DNA from: Curvibacter gracilis ATCC BAA-807
GTDB taxonomy: Bacteria > Pseudomonadota > Gammaproteobacteria > Burkholderiales > Burkholderiaceae_C
Reading direction: 5' to 3'
DNA: 64,000 nt
Assembly: GCF_000518645.1 (NCBI RefSeq)
Contig: NZ_KI912467.1
Coordinates: 271,960 to 335,959 of the forward strand
Below the pieces are notes generated by a model that had not been told where the DNA came from, did no database searches, and saw only the letters and a list, made by a program, of their open reading frames with translations. Both the position numbers and the translations under genes were made by a program. Shown one piece after another: positions 35,426 to 43,760 of this stretch (position 1 is its first letter; every line of letters begins with the position of its first letter).

Positions 35426-36313
35426 TCAGAACAGCTCGGCCGTGGCCTGCATGGTCAGCCAGCCCTCGTGATCGTTGGCCCACAGGCGCACGGTCTTGCC
35501 ATCGGCCTCGGGGCGGCCGTTGACGGCAAAGGGGTGCAGGTCGAAGGTGGGGCGCACGGCCTTGAAGTCGAAGCGCTTGAAGCGGGCCCCGGGCTGCTGG
35601 CGCCGCACCAGGTCCACCAGCAAGGTGGCGATCAGGGGGCCGTGCACGATCAGGCCAGGGTAGCCTTCCACCCCGGTCACATAGCGGCGGTCGTAGTGGA
35701 TGCGGTGGCCATTGAAGGTGAGCGCCGAGTAACGGAACAGCAGCACATCGTCGGGCACGATCTCGCGCTGCCAGGGGGCCCCGGTGTCGGCCGCCACGGG
35801 GGGCGGCACGGGGTCGCCGGGCTGGGCCGCGGCGCGGTAGACGATGTCGTGCTCTTCGGTCAGGGCCAGGCCGGCCTCGTTGTGCACCTCGTGCTTGACC
35901 AGCACGAACACCAGGTCGCCGGTGCGGCCCGCCTTGTGCGTGACCGACTCGATGCGCGACACGCGCTGCACCGCCTGGCCCACCTGCAGGGGGTTGGACT
36001 CTTCCCAGCGCAGGCGCCCGCCCGCCCACATGCGGCGCGGCAGCGGCACCGGGGGCAGAAAACCGCCACGCTGGGGGTGGCCATCCGGCCCCAGGCCGCT
36101 TTGCCGCACCTGGGGCAGAAAGTACAGCCAGTGCCACAGCGGCGGCAGGGCCGTGCCGGGCTGCGGGGCCGGGTCGTCGCGGTCCAGCGTGGCCGACAGG
36201 CCGCTGACCGGGGCGGAGGTCAGGGTGTCGTGCAGGGTTTCGCTGCGGCCCTGCCAGGTCTGCAGGTGGGCCAGCAGGCTGGCATCGACGTTGCGGGGAG
36301 AGGTGTCGCTCAT
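35426..36313 (-). CDS. ich: MaoC/HTD2-like hydratase, probable itaconyl-CoA hydratase
   Basis: Double hot-dog hydratase of 295 residues, related to mesaconyl-C4-CoA and itaconyl-CoA hydratases. The N-terminal half has the FLPPVPLPRRMWAGGRL and ESVTHKAGRTGDLVFV strands, and the C-terminal half carries the catalytic region ALTFNGHRIHYDRRY followed by GLIVHGPLIATLL. It would convert itaconyl-CoA to citramalyl-CoA. The start at 36313 yields MSDTSPRN and excludes a basic leader of 38 codons. It is the promoter-proximal gene of the minus-strand cluster and is divergent from the LysR gene. Confidence 0.78.
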   Translation of the reverse strand: MSDTSPRNVDASLLAHLQTWQGRSETLHDTLTSAPVSGLSATLDRDDPAPQPGTALPPLWHWLYFLPQVRQSGLGPDGHPQRGGFLPPVPLPRRMWAGGRLRWEESNPLQVGQAVQRVSRIESVTHKAGRTGDLVFVLVKHEVHNEAGLALTEEHDIVYRAAAQPGDPVPPPVAADTGAPWQREIVPDDVLLFRYSALTFNGHRIHYDRRYVTGVEGYPGLIVHGPLIATLLVDLVRRQQPGARFKRFDFKAVRPTFDLHPFAVNGRPEADGKTVRLWANDHEGWLTMQATAELF

Positions 36314-36336
36314 GAGAATCAGAGGCCTGTAAAAAA

Positions 36337-36366
36337 GTCGAAACGATCTGGGTCGGAACGATCTGA
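36337..36366. promoter_or_regulatory. Tandem 15-bp repeat upstream of the hydratase gene
   Basis: GTCGAAACGATCTGG (36337-36351) is followed at once by GTCGGAACGATCTGA (36352-36366). The pair lies 24 bases upstream of the hydratase start, in the gap shared with the divergent LysR gene, so it is a candidate regulator site. The spacing of the repeats (15 bases) is not the classic LysR T-N11-A palindrome. Confidence 0.4.
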
Positions 36367-36486
36367 AAAGACAGCCCGCATCGTCGGCCCCCTGGCGCGT
36401 GGGCGCAATCATTGATTTCAAGACCAAGCCTTCTGTTTTTCAAGAGGCTGGGGGCCGGCAGCGCGGCTTTGGGCTAGCATGGCACC

Positions 36487-37380
36487 ATGCAGTTCGATCT
36501 GACCGACCTGCGCCTGTACGTGCAGACGGCCGAGGCGCTCAACCTGACCCGCGCCGCCGCCGCGCAACACCTGTCGCTGGCAGCGGCCAGCGCGCGCATC
36601 AAGGCCTTGGAGGCGCATGCCGGCCTGCCCCTGTTCTACCGCGAGGCCCGCGGCGTGCGTCTGACGCCGGCCGGCGAGGCCTTTTTGCACCATGCCCGCG
36701 GCGTGCTGCGCCAGACCGAGCAGCTGCGCCTGGACCTGCAGGAGTACACGGGTGGCCTGCGCGGCCACCTGCGGGTGTTTGCCAACACCACGGCGGTGAC
36801 CGACTTCATGCCCGAGATCCTGCCGCCGTTTCTGGCCGCCAACCCGCGCATCAATGTCGACCTTCAGGAAAAACCGAATGCTGAGATCGCCCGCGGCGTG
36901 CTGGACGGGCGGGCCGATCTGGGCATCGTGGCCGGCCAGATCGACACCCTGGGCCTGCAGGCCATCCACTTCAGCACCGACCGGCTGGTGCTGGTGACGG
37001 CGCGCGGCCACCGCTTTGCGCGGCGCAAGAGCATCGCCTTTGCCGAGACCCTGGACGAAGACGCCGTGGGCATGCAGCACGGCAGCACCATCCAGGCCTT
37101 TCTGGCCCAGGTGACCGAGCGCCTGGGCAAACCGCTGCGCCTGCGCATCCAGCTGGCCAGCTTTGATGCCATGTGCCGCATGATCGGCGCGGGCGTGGGC
37201 ATCGGCGTGGTGCCGGTCAGCGCGGCACGCCGCAACCAGCAGGCCATGAAACTGGCCCTGATCGAGCTGACCGATGCCTGGGCCGTGCGCGAGCGCTACG
37301 TGCTGGTGCGCGACCAGGCCGCCCTGCCCCCCTACGCCCAGGCCCTGGTGGACACACTGGTGGCGCATTACAAGGGATAA
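36487..37380 (+). CDS. LysR-family regulator, probable controller of the itaconate-type cluster
   Basis: A 297-residue LysR-type regulator. The winged helix-turn-helix is at about 4-62 (ALNLTRAAAAQHLSLAAASA), followed by the linker and a substrate-binding domain with LRVFANTTAVTDFMPEILP. It is transcribed divergently from the hydratase gene across a 173-base gap, the usual arrangement for a LysR protein that controls its neighbour. The same position is held by the LysR gene of the Pseudomonas itaconate cluster. The effector is presumably an intermediate of that pathway; this is inference. Confidence 0.85.
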   Translation: MQFDLTDLRLYVQTAEALNLTRAAAAQHLSLAAASARIKALEAHAGLPLFYREARGVRLTPAGEAFLHHARGVLRQTEQLRLDLQEYTGGLRGHLRVFANTTAVTDFMPEILPPFLAANPRINVDLQEKPNAEIARGVLDGRADLGIVAGQIDTLGLQAIHFSTDRLVLVTARGHRFARRKSIAFAETLDEDAVGMQHGSTIQAFLAQVTERLGKPLRLRIQLASFDAMCRMIGAGVGIGVVPVSAARRNQQAMKLALIELTDAWAVRERYVLVRDQAALPPYAQALVDTLVAHYKG

Positions 37381-37519
37381 GCGGTCGATTTCCGGCCGCA
37401 CCAAGGGTTAACCCGCCATATTTCGGCGACCAGCGGCCGCATTGGCTATGCTGTCGCTCCTTTCCCCCCGCACAAGCAGACAGGGCGTCGACACGCTGCC
37501 CTGGGCTGCAGGCTTCTCC

Positions 37520-38722
37520 ATGACATCCAACTTCTTCAAGACCGCGCTGGTGCTCGGTCTGCTCTCGGCCATCGGGCCTTTCGCCATCGACATGTACCTG
37601 CCGGCCCTGCCCTCGATCGGCCAGAGCCTGGGCGCCTCGATGGGCGCGGTGCAGGCCAGCCTGATGGCGTTTTTCATCTCACTGGGCATCGGCCAGATCA
37701 TCTATGGCCCGGTGTCCGACATGGTGGGGCGCAAGCCACCGCTGTACTTCGGCCTGGCCCTGTTTGCCCTGGGCAGCGTGGGCTGCGCGCTGGCCCCCGA
37801 CATCCACAGCCTGATCGCGCTGCGCTTTGTGCAGGGCCTGGGTGCCTGCGCCGGCATGGTGGTGCCGCGCGCCGTGGTGCGCGACCTGCACACCGGCCAC
37901 GATGCGGCCCGGCTGATGTCGCTGCTGATGCTGGTGTTCAGCGTGTCGCCCATCCTGGCGCCCTTGAGCGGCAGCCTGATCATCGAATGGGCCGGCTGGC
38001 GCGGCGTGTTCTGGGCCGTGACGGTGGCCGCCCTGGCCGGCCTGGCCCTGCTGGCCAGCAGCCTGCCCGAAACCCGCCTGCCCGAGCAGCGCGCCGACAG
38101 CAGTGTGGGCGGCGCCCTGCGGGCCTACGGCCTGCTGTTGCGCGACCGGCATTTCATGGGCCTGGTGATGATCGGGGCCTTTGGCATCTCGAGCTTTTTT
38201 GCCTACCTGGCCAACTCGTCGTTCGTGCTGATCGACCACTACGGCCTGAGCCCGCGCCAGTACAGCATCGCCTTTGCGGTGAACGCGGCCTCGTTCATCG
38301 GCATCTCGCAATTCACCGGCCAGCTCACGCGCCGCTTCGGGCTGGTGCCGCTGGTGCGCGTGGCCGTGCTGGGCTATGCCCTGACCATGGCCGCCCTGCT
38401 GGGCCTGAACCTGCTGGGCTTTGACAGCCTGGCCCTGATGATTGCCATGCTGCTGCTGGGCTACGGCTTTCTGGGCCTGGTGGTGCCCACCACCGCCGTG
38501 CTGGCCCTGGAGGAGCACGGCGCCCTGGCCGGTACCGCCTCGGCCCTGATGGGCACCCTGCAGTTCGTGGTGGGGGCCACCGTGATGGCCGTGGTGGGCC
38601 TGTTTGTCGACGGCACGGCCCGCCCCATGGTGGCCGGCATCGCGGGTTCGGCCCTGATGGCCCTGGCGTTTTCGCTGGTCACGCTGCGTGGGCAAAAAGA
38701 CAGGACGACGGCTCAGAGCTGA
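37520..38722 (+). CDS. Bcr/CflA-type MFS drug exporter
   Basis: Twelve-helix MFS exporter of 400 residues of the Bcr/CflA drug-resistance group. It starts with LLSAIGPFAIDMYLPALPSI, the group signature, then GPVSDMVGRKPPLYFGLALF (motif A) and GLGACAGMVVPRAVVRDL. The substrate (bicyclomycin, chloramphenicol or others) is unknown. The ATG at 37520 is preceded by AGG and a short spacer. The upstream 26 in-frame codons look untranslated. It has no visible link to the LysR gene before it apart from direction. Confidence 0.88.
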   Translation: MTSNFFKTALVLGLLSAIGPFAIDMYLPALPSIGQSLGASMGAVQASLMAFFISLGIGQIIYGPVSDMVGRKPPLYFGLALFALGSVGCALAPDIHSLIALRFVQGLGACAGMVVPRAVVRDLHTGHDAARLMSLLMLVFSVSPILAPLSGSLIIEWAGWRGVFWAVTVAALAGLALLASSLPETRLPEQRADSSVGGALRAYGLLLRDRHFMGLVMIGAFGISSFFAYLANSSFVLIDHYGLSPRQYSIAFAVNAASFIGISQFTGQLTRRFGLVPLVRVAVLGYALTMAALLGLNLLGFDSLALMIAMLLLGYGFLGLVVPTTAVLALEEHGALAGTASALMGTLQFVVGATVMAVVGLFVDGTARPMVAGIAGSALMALAFSLVTLRGQKDRTTAQS

Positions 38723-38833
38723 GCCGTCGACATAAAACGAAACAAACCGAAACCGCAGCGACAGGACGCGGCCGGCCCCCGGCGGCACCATGCAGGACAT
38801 GTTCTTCAACCTCTGTCCTTGAAAGTGCCTGCC

Positions 38834-39328
38834 ATGCGATTCATCCGCCTCCGCTTCCTCAACAAACGTGTTCTGTTCGGCGCCCTGGGCGCCACGCTGC
38901 TGGCCGGCAGCCTGAGTGCCTGCGGCCACATGGGCGACGGCCCCCGCTGGGGCTCTGGGCCCATGAGCGAGACCGACGCCGCCCAGTTCCGCGGCAGAAT
39001 AGTCGAGCGCATCGCCAGCAAGCTCGATCTGGATGCCCCCCAGAAACAGCTGCTGAGCGCCCTGGGCGACAAGCTGCATGCCCAGCGCAAGGCCCTGATG
39101 GGCAACAGCACCGACCCGCGTGCCGACCTGCAGGCCCTGGTGGCCGGCAACAAGTTCGACCGCAGCCGCGCCCAGGCCCTGGTCAACGACAAGACCGACA
39201 TCGTGCGCAACCAGAGCCCCGAGGTGATTGCCGCCTTCGGCGACTTCTACGACAGCCTGCGCCCCGAGCAGCAGCAGAAGGTGCGCGACTTCATGCAAAA
39301 GCGCCACGGCCACCGCTGGGGCGGCTAA
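38834..39328 (+). CDS. Spy/CpxP-like lipoprotein
   Basis: A 164-residue envelope protein with a basic start and a lipobox LSAC, giving a mature lipid-anchored N-terminus at the cysteine about 30 residues in. The mature part is helical, with two LTxxQ-like segments (LDAPQKQLLSALGDKL and LRPEQQQKVRDFM), as in the CpxP/Spy chaperone family, and ends in a His/Gly-rich tail. It stands 39 bases before a response-regulator and kinase pair in the same direction, so it is probably the target or sensor accessory of that system. The ATG at 38834 is preferred to an upstream TTG. Confidence 0.75.
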   Translation: MRFIRLRFLNKRVLFGALGATLLAGSLSACGHMGDGPRWGSGPMSETDAAQFRGRIVERIASKLDLDAPQKQLLSALGDKLHAQRKALMGNSTDPRADLQALVAGNKFDRSRAQALVNDKTDIVRNQSPEVIAAFGDFYDSLRPEQQQKVRDFMQKRHGHRWGG

Positions 39329-39367
39329 GAGCCTGTTCACGATCTCGCATCGGCCACAATCCGCACC

Positions 39368-40093
39368 ATGCCACGCATCCTGCTGATCGACGACGACACC
39401 GACCTGGGCCCGCCGCTGGCGGCGTATTTCGCCCGCTTCGAGTTGCAACTGGAGCAGGCCCTGCGCCCCAGCGAGGGCCTGGCCCGGCTGGCCCGCGGAG
39501 GCTTTGACGTCGCCATCCTGGACGTGATGCTGCCCGAGATGGACGGCTTTGCCCTGTGCCGTGAGATCCGCAAGACCAGCGACCTGCCCATCCTCATGCT
39601 GACCGCCCGCGGCGATGTGATGGACCGCGTGGTGGGGCTGGAGCTGGGCGCCGACGACTACCTGCCCAAACCCTTCGAGCCGCGCGAGCTGGTGGCCCGG
39701 GTTCAGACCGTGCTGCGCCGGCGCCAGCCGGCCCGCCCACCCCAGGGCAGCCCCCTGCACTTTGACGGCCTGCAGATCGACCCCGTCACCCGCCAGGTGC
39801 AGCGCGCCGGGCAGGCCCTGGAGTTGACCAGCACCGAGTTCGACCTGCTGCACCTGCTGGCGCGCGAGCCCGGCAAGGTGTTCAGCCGCGACGACATCCT
39901 GAACCAGCTGCGCGGCCACGAGGCCGAGCTGTACACCCGCGCGGTCGACATCGTGGTGAGCCGGCTGCGCAAGAAGCTGGAGCCGCTGGACTGCATCAAG
40001 ACCCTGCGCAACGCCGGCTACTCGCTGGGGCTGGCCCCACTGGCCACGCTGCCGCCGGGCGACACCCGAGGCCAGGCGGCGCCCCATGGCTGA
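39368..40093 (+). CDS. OmpR/CpxR-like response regulator
   Basis: Response regulator of 241 residues. The receiver domain has the acid pair near 8-10 (LLIDDDTD), D52 (AILDVMLPEMDG) and the conserved lysine (YLPKPFEPRE). The winged-helix domain has LELTSTEFDLLHLLAREPG and ends with TLRNAGYSLGL. Its stop overlaps the kinase start by 8 bases. Gene order with a Spy/CpxP-like lipoprotein argues for envelope-stress sensing, similar to CpxR-CpxA. The short Pro/Gly-rich C-terminus is not conserved in the family. Confidence 0.9.
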   Translation: MPRILLIDDDTDLGPPLAAYFARFELQLEQALRPSEGLARLARGGFDVAILDVMLPEMDGFALCREIRKTSDLPILMLTARGDVMDRVVGLELGADDYLPKPFEPRELVARVQTVLRRRQPARPPQGSPLHFDGLQIDPVTRQVQRAGQALELTSTEFDLLHLLAREPGKVFSRDDILNQLRGHEAELYTRAVDIVVSRLRKKLEPLDCIKTLRNAGYSLGLAPLATLPPGDTRGQAAPHG

Positions 40094-41453
40094 ACCCAGC
40101 CCTCGCAAGCTGCGCAGGCTGCATCGCCTGCACCACGCCCACCATGCGCTGCGCCATTCGTGGCGGCACTCGCTGCGCCTGCGCCTGATCGTGCTGTTCC
40201 TGGTGCTGGCGGTGGCCCTGACGCTGACCTTCATCGGCGGCATGCAGCGCGCCATGAGCCTGGGCTGGCGCGACGCGGCCCGCCCCCTGGTGGTCGACTA
40301 CGTCGACCACCTGGTGGCCGACCTGGGCAGCCCGCCCCAGGTGGACAAGGCCCAGGCCCTGGTGCAGCGCCTGCCCATCACGCTGCGCATCAGCGGGCCC
40401 CAGGTGAACTGGGTGTCCAACCCCGCGCCCCACGCCGAGCGAGGCTGGCGCCGCCATGCCAGCGAGGGCGAAGGCGACTCGCCCCTGCTGCAGCGCGACA
40501 CCGCCGACGGCCACCACATCGAGCTGGGCCTGAACCTGGGCCGCGGCCAGTACCAGCCCCGGCGCATCGGCTGGTTCACCCTGGGGGCATTGCTGCTGCT
40601 GACGGCCGGCACCTACCTGGTCCTGCGCCGCCTGCTGCGCCCGCTGGACGACATCCGCGCCGGGGCCCGGCGCTTTGGCCAGGGCAACTTTGACCAGCCC
40701 ATCCCGCTGCGCGGCCACAACGAGCTGGCCGCCCTGGCCGCCGACGTGAACACCATGGCCCAGGGCCTGCACGGCATGCTGGACGCCAAGCGCGCCTTGC
40801 TGCTGGCCATCAGCCACGAACTGCGCAGCCCCCTGACCCGGGCCCGCCTGAACACCGAGTTGCTGCCCGACAGCGGCGAGGCCCAGCCCCTGCGCGAAGC
40901 CCTGACCCGCGACCTGGCCCTGATGCGCGACCTGATCAGCGACCTGCTGGAAAGCGAGCGCCTGGGCCAAGGCCATTCGGCCCTGCACCTGGAGCCCACC
41001 GCCCTGCCCGCCCTGGTGGACGAGGTGCTGGCCCAGCTCGACGGCGCCAGCACCATCGAACGGCAATTGCCCGCCAGCATGCCCTTGCTGAGGCTGGACC
41101 CCAGCCGCCTGCGCCTGCTGGTGCGCAACCTGCTGGACAACGCCCTGCGCCACAGCGCCCAGGCCGCGCGGCCCCCGGTGATCAGCCTGCAGGCCGCGGG
41201 CCTGCAATGGGTGCTGAGCGTGCGCGACTTTGGCCCCGGCGTACCCGACGAGGTGTTGCCGCACCTGGCCGAGCCCTTTTACCGCCCCGACGCCGCCCGC
41301 GAACGCAGCAGCGGCGGCGTGGGCCTGGGCCTGTACCTGTGCCGCCTGGTGGCCCAGGCGCATGGCGGCCAATGGCAGGTGCGCAACGCCCAGCCGGGGC
41401 TGGAGGTGCGGATCACGCTGCCGCCGGGCTTGGAGGTGGGGCGGGCCGGTTAG
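40086..41453 (+). CDS. CpxA-like sensor histidine kinase
   Basis: Membrane histidine kinase of 455 residues. The N-terminal 30 residues are unusually rich in His and Arg (LRRLHRLHHAHHALRH), followed by TM1 at about 33-52, a short periplasmic loop, TM2 at about 161-180, HAMP, the H-box with H244 (AISHELRSPLTRARL), and ATP-binding motifs NLLDNALRH, DFGPGVPDE and GVGLGLYLC. It overlaps the regulator gene by 8 bases, so the two are co-translated. The His-rich cytosolic tail might bind metal; this is a guess. Confidence 0.88.
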   Translation: MAEPSPRKLRRLHRLHHAHHALRHSWRHSLRLRLIVLFLVLAVALTLTFIGGMQRAMSLGWRDAARPLVVDYVDHLVADLGSPPQVDKAQALVQRLPITLRISGPQVNWVSNPAPHAERGWRRHASEGEGDSPLLQRDTADGHHIELGLNLGRGQYQPRRIGWFTLGALLLLTAGTYLVLRRLLRPLDDIRAGARRFGQGNFDQPIPLRGHNELAALAADVNTMAQGLHGMLDAKRALLLAISHELRSPLTRARLNTELLPDSGEAQPLREALTRDLALMRDLISDLLESERLGQGHSALHLEPTALPALVDEVLAQLDGASTIERQLPASMPLLRLDPSRLRLLVRNLLDNALRHSAQAARPPVISLQAAGLQWVLSVRDFGPGVPDEVLPHLAEPFYRPDAARERSSGGVGLGLYLCRLVAQAHGGQWQVRNAQPGLEVRITLPPGLEVGRAG

Positions 41454-41462
41454 CATCCCCCC

Positions 41463-42176
41463 ATGCCCAGCCATTACCAGAGCCTGACCCAGGACACCCT
41501 GTTCAGCGACGCCTTCCGCGTGAGCCCCCCCCAACCCCTGCCCGGCCGCGACATCGTGCCGCGCCGCCCGGCGGCCTTCATCCGCAAGGCCTCCAGCAGC
41601 GCCAATCCAGCCCCCGAGGCGCCCCAGCCAGACGCCGACGCCACCGCCCCGGCGCCCGAGTTGCCCGGGCGAGAACTCGCCATTGGCCAGTTCGGCCTGG
41701 TGCCGGCCTGGGTCAAATCGGCCTCGGACGCCAAGCTGCGCTCGGTCAAGCTCGTCAATGCGCGCTCGGAGACCCTCACCACCTCGACCCCGTTTCGCGA
41801 TGCCTGGCTGGCCTCGCAACGCTGCATCGTGCCGATGATGGCCTTCTTTGAAGACGATCTGCGCACCGGCAAGGCCGTGCCCACCCGCATCGCCCGGGTC
41901 GATGGCAAACCCCTGGGCGTGGCCGGCCTGTGGGAGCGGTGGACGGGCGCCGAGGGCGAAGAGATCATCAGCTTCACCCTGCTCACCGTGAACGCCAACA
42001 GCCACGCGCTGATGCGCCGCTACCAGCACGACGGCAACGAAAAGCGCATGCCCGTCATCCTCAACGAAGGCTCTTACGACGCCTGGCTCAACACCACGCC
42101 CGAAAAGGCGCGCGACTTCATGCGCGCCTACCCGGCGCAATCGCTGCTGGCCAACCCGGTAGAAGGCAAAAAATAA
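41463..42176 (+). CDS. SRAP-domain protein (YedK/HMCES family) without Cys2
   Basis: An SRAP-family protein of 237 residues. Family members shield abasic sites in single-stranded DNA by a covalent bond from the cysteine right after the initiator Met. Here the start reads MPSHYQSLTQ, with proline at position 2. The rest of the active-site layout is present: LVNARSETL (Asn), RCIVPMMAFFED (Glu) and a His in YQHDGNEKRMPVIL. A Pro/Ala-rich insert near 45-70 enlarges the N-terminal part. No alternative upstream Met-Cys start exists in this frame. So the fold is secure, and the usual crosslinking chemistry is doubtful. It follows the kinase gene by 9 bases. Confidence 0.82.
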   Translation: MPSHYQSLTQDTLFSDAFRVSPPQPLPGRDIVPRRPAAFIRKASSSANPAPEAPQPDADATAPAPELPGRELAIGQFGLVPAWVKSASDAKLRSVKLVNARSETLTTSTPFRDAWLASQRCIVPMMAFFEDDLRTGKAVPTRIARVDGKPLGVAGLWERWTGAEGEEIISFTLLTVNANSHALMRRYQHDGNEKRMPVILNEGSYDAWLNTTPEKARDFMRAYPAQSLLANPVEGKK

Positions 42177-42182
42177 GGCGGA

Positions 42183-43205
42183 TCAGCCCGCGCAGGCCTC
42201 GGCCAGCACTTCGGGCTCGGCCGTCGCTTCGGCCGCAGCCAGCTCAGGCGGCGCGGCCAGGTGCTCGGCCATCCAGGCCTCCACCAGGCGCGAATCGTTG
42301 ATCAGCCGCAGCCCCTGGTAGGCCTGCTCGGCCTCGGGGTAGCGACGGCGCAGGTAGTTGAGCCACTGCTTGAGGCGCCCGGCCCGGTTGCGCGGCTCCA
42401 CCCGCAGCTTGACCCGGGCCCAGAACAGGTGGAACAGGGGCTGCAGATCGGCCCACTGCGGGGCCTGGCCAGGTTCAGCCGCCCCATCGGCGGCCAGGAT
42501 GTCCCAGGCCAGCCCGGGGTCGGACACCATGCCGCGGCCCAGCATCAGATCCTGGCAGCCCGATTCGGCGCGGCAGCGCTGCGCGTCGGCCACCGTCCAG
42601 ATCTCGCCATTGGCCACCACCGGGATGTTGACCACGCTGCGCACATCCGCAATGCGCGCCCAGTAAGCCGGCGGTTTGTACCCCTGGGCCCGGGTGCGGC
42701 CATGCACCACCAGCTGGTTGGCGCCCCCGGCCGCAATCGCCCGGGCGCAGTCCTCTGCGCTCTGGTCGTCGTCAAAGCCCAGGCGCATCTTGGCCGACAC
42801 CGGCACCTGGGCCGGCACCGCCCGCCGCACCGCCGAGACGATGCGGTGCAGCAGCTCCGGGTCTTGCAGCAAGGCGGCCCCGCCGCCATGCCGGTTCACC
42901 ACCTTGGCCGGGCAGCCAAAATTCAGGTCGATCCCCGCCGGCCCCAGGCCCGCCAGCCGCGCAGCGTTCTCGGCCAGGCACTGCGGGTCAGAGCCCATCA
43001 GCTGCGCCCGCACCGCCACCCCCGCCGCCGTGCGCCCGCCGTTGTCCAGCTCAGGCACGATGCGCCTGAAAGCCCGCTCGGGCAGCAGCGTGCCCGTCAC
43101 CCGGATGAACTCCGACACACACAAGTCCACCCCACCCACACGGGTCAACACATCGCGCAACACGCAATCGAGCAGGCCCTCCATGGGCGCCAAAAGAATA
43201 GCCAT
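42183..43205 (-). CDS. dusC: tRNA-dihydrouridine(16) synthase
   Basis: FMN enzyme that reduces uridine 16 in tRNA, 340 residues. The N-terminal TIM-barrel begins LLAPMEGLLDCVLRDVLT, contains VSEFIRVT, and the catalytic cysteine C98 lies in DLNFGCPAKVVNRHGG. VHGRTRAQGYKPPAYW and ANGEIWTV belong to the FMN and tRNA site. The VSEF (not ITE) and the C-terminal RRRYPEAEQAYQGLR region fit DusC rather than DusA/B. It marks the left edge of core genome before the accessory region. Confidence 0.9.
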   Translation of the reverse strand: MAILLAPMEGLLDCVLRDVLTRVGGVDLCVSEFIRVTGTLLPERAFRRIVPELDNGGRTAAGVAVRAQLMGSDPQCLAENAARLAGLGPAGIDLNFGCPAKVVNRHGGGAALLQDPELLHRIVSAVRRAVPAQVPVSAKMRLGFDDDQSAEDCARAIAAGGANQLVVHGRTRAQGYKPPAYWARIADVRSVVNIPVVANGEIWTVADAQRCRAESGCQDLMLGRGMVSDPGLAWDILAADGAAEPGQAPQWADLQPLFHLFWARVKLRVEPRNRAGRLKQWLNYLRRRYPEAEQAYQGLRLINDSRLVEAWMAEHLAAPPELAAAEATAEPEVLAEACAG

Positions 43206-43760
43206 GGCAAAAACGAGAAGAGAGAAAGGTCAAAGAGACAAAAGGGAAGGTGCCGCTGGGGGAGCGGCGCTTCGGCGGGCTGGCCGGCAAGGGACCGGGG
43301 CTGGCAGGTGGGGGATTTTCGCCGACTTGGGAGTGAAGACACTTGGGCCGGGCCAAGACCCCGGAGGGCGATGCTCATCAGCGCCCTGCGGTGCAGCCCT
43401 GGCTTGGCCGCTTAATCTCGCCCACCAGGACGTGGTTCCAGGAATCGCGCCAATGGCCCGGAGGCGTCCGACGCAAAGCACGCAAGTGAACGGCCACCTG
43501 CCCAAGCCCCCGCAGCAGGCAAATAACTTGATTCAAACCAGCAACAAATCACGCAAAGACGCAGTACCACGTTCGGTAACGCACAAACCCGACCGCTAGA
43601 ATGTTACAAAAAAACACCAGCGATCAGGGATGCTCAAATCCAGTTCTCCACACTCTACGGCCTCTGTTGAAGCAGGCTCTAATTTCCAATATTTTTGGTC
43701 CTTAAAACGGCAATTTGAACCCCTGGTTCTGATTGACGCATATCAAGCCTTGGGGGCCGC
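43206..43760. other. 555-base gap with no supported gene, left edge of the accessory region
   Basis: The first 230 bases are GC-rich like the flanking core. The last 250 bases become clearly AT-richer, with runs such as TTACAAAAAAACACC and CCAATATTTTTGG. I see no integrase, tRNA or IS end here and no coding frame with a believable start. The change of composition is the only sign of a junction. Confidence 0.5.
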
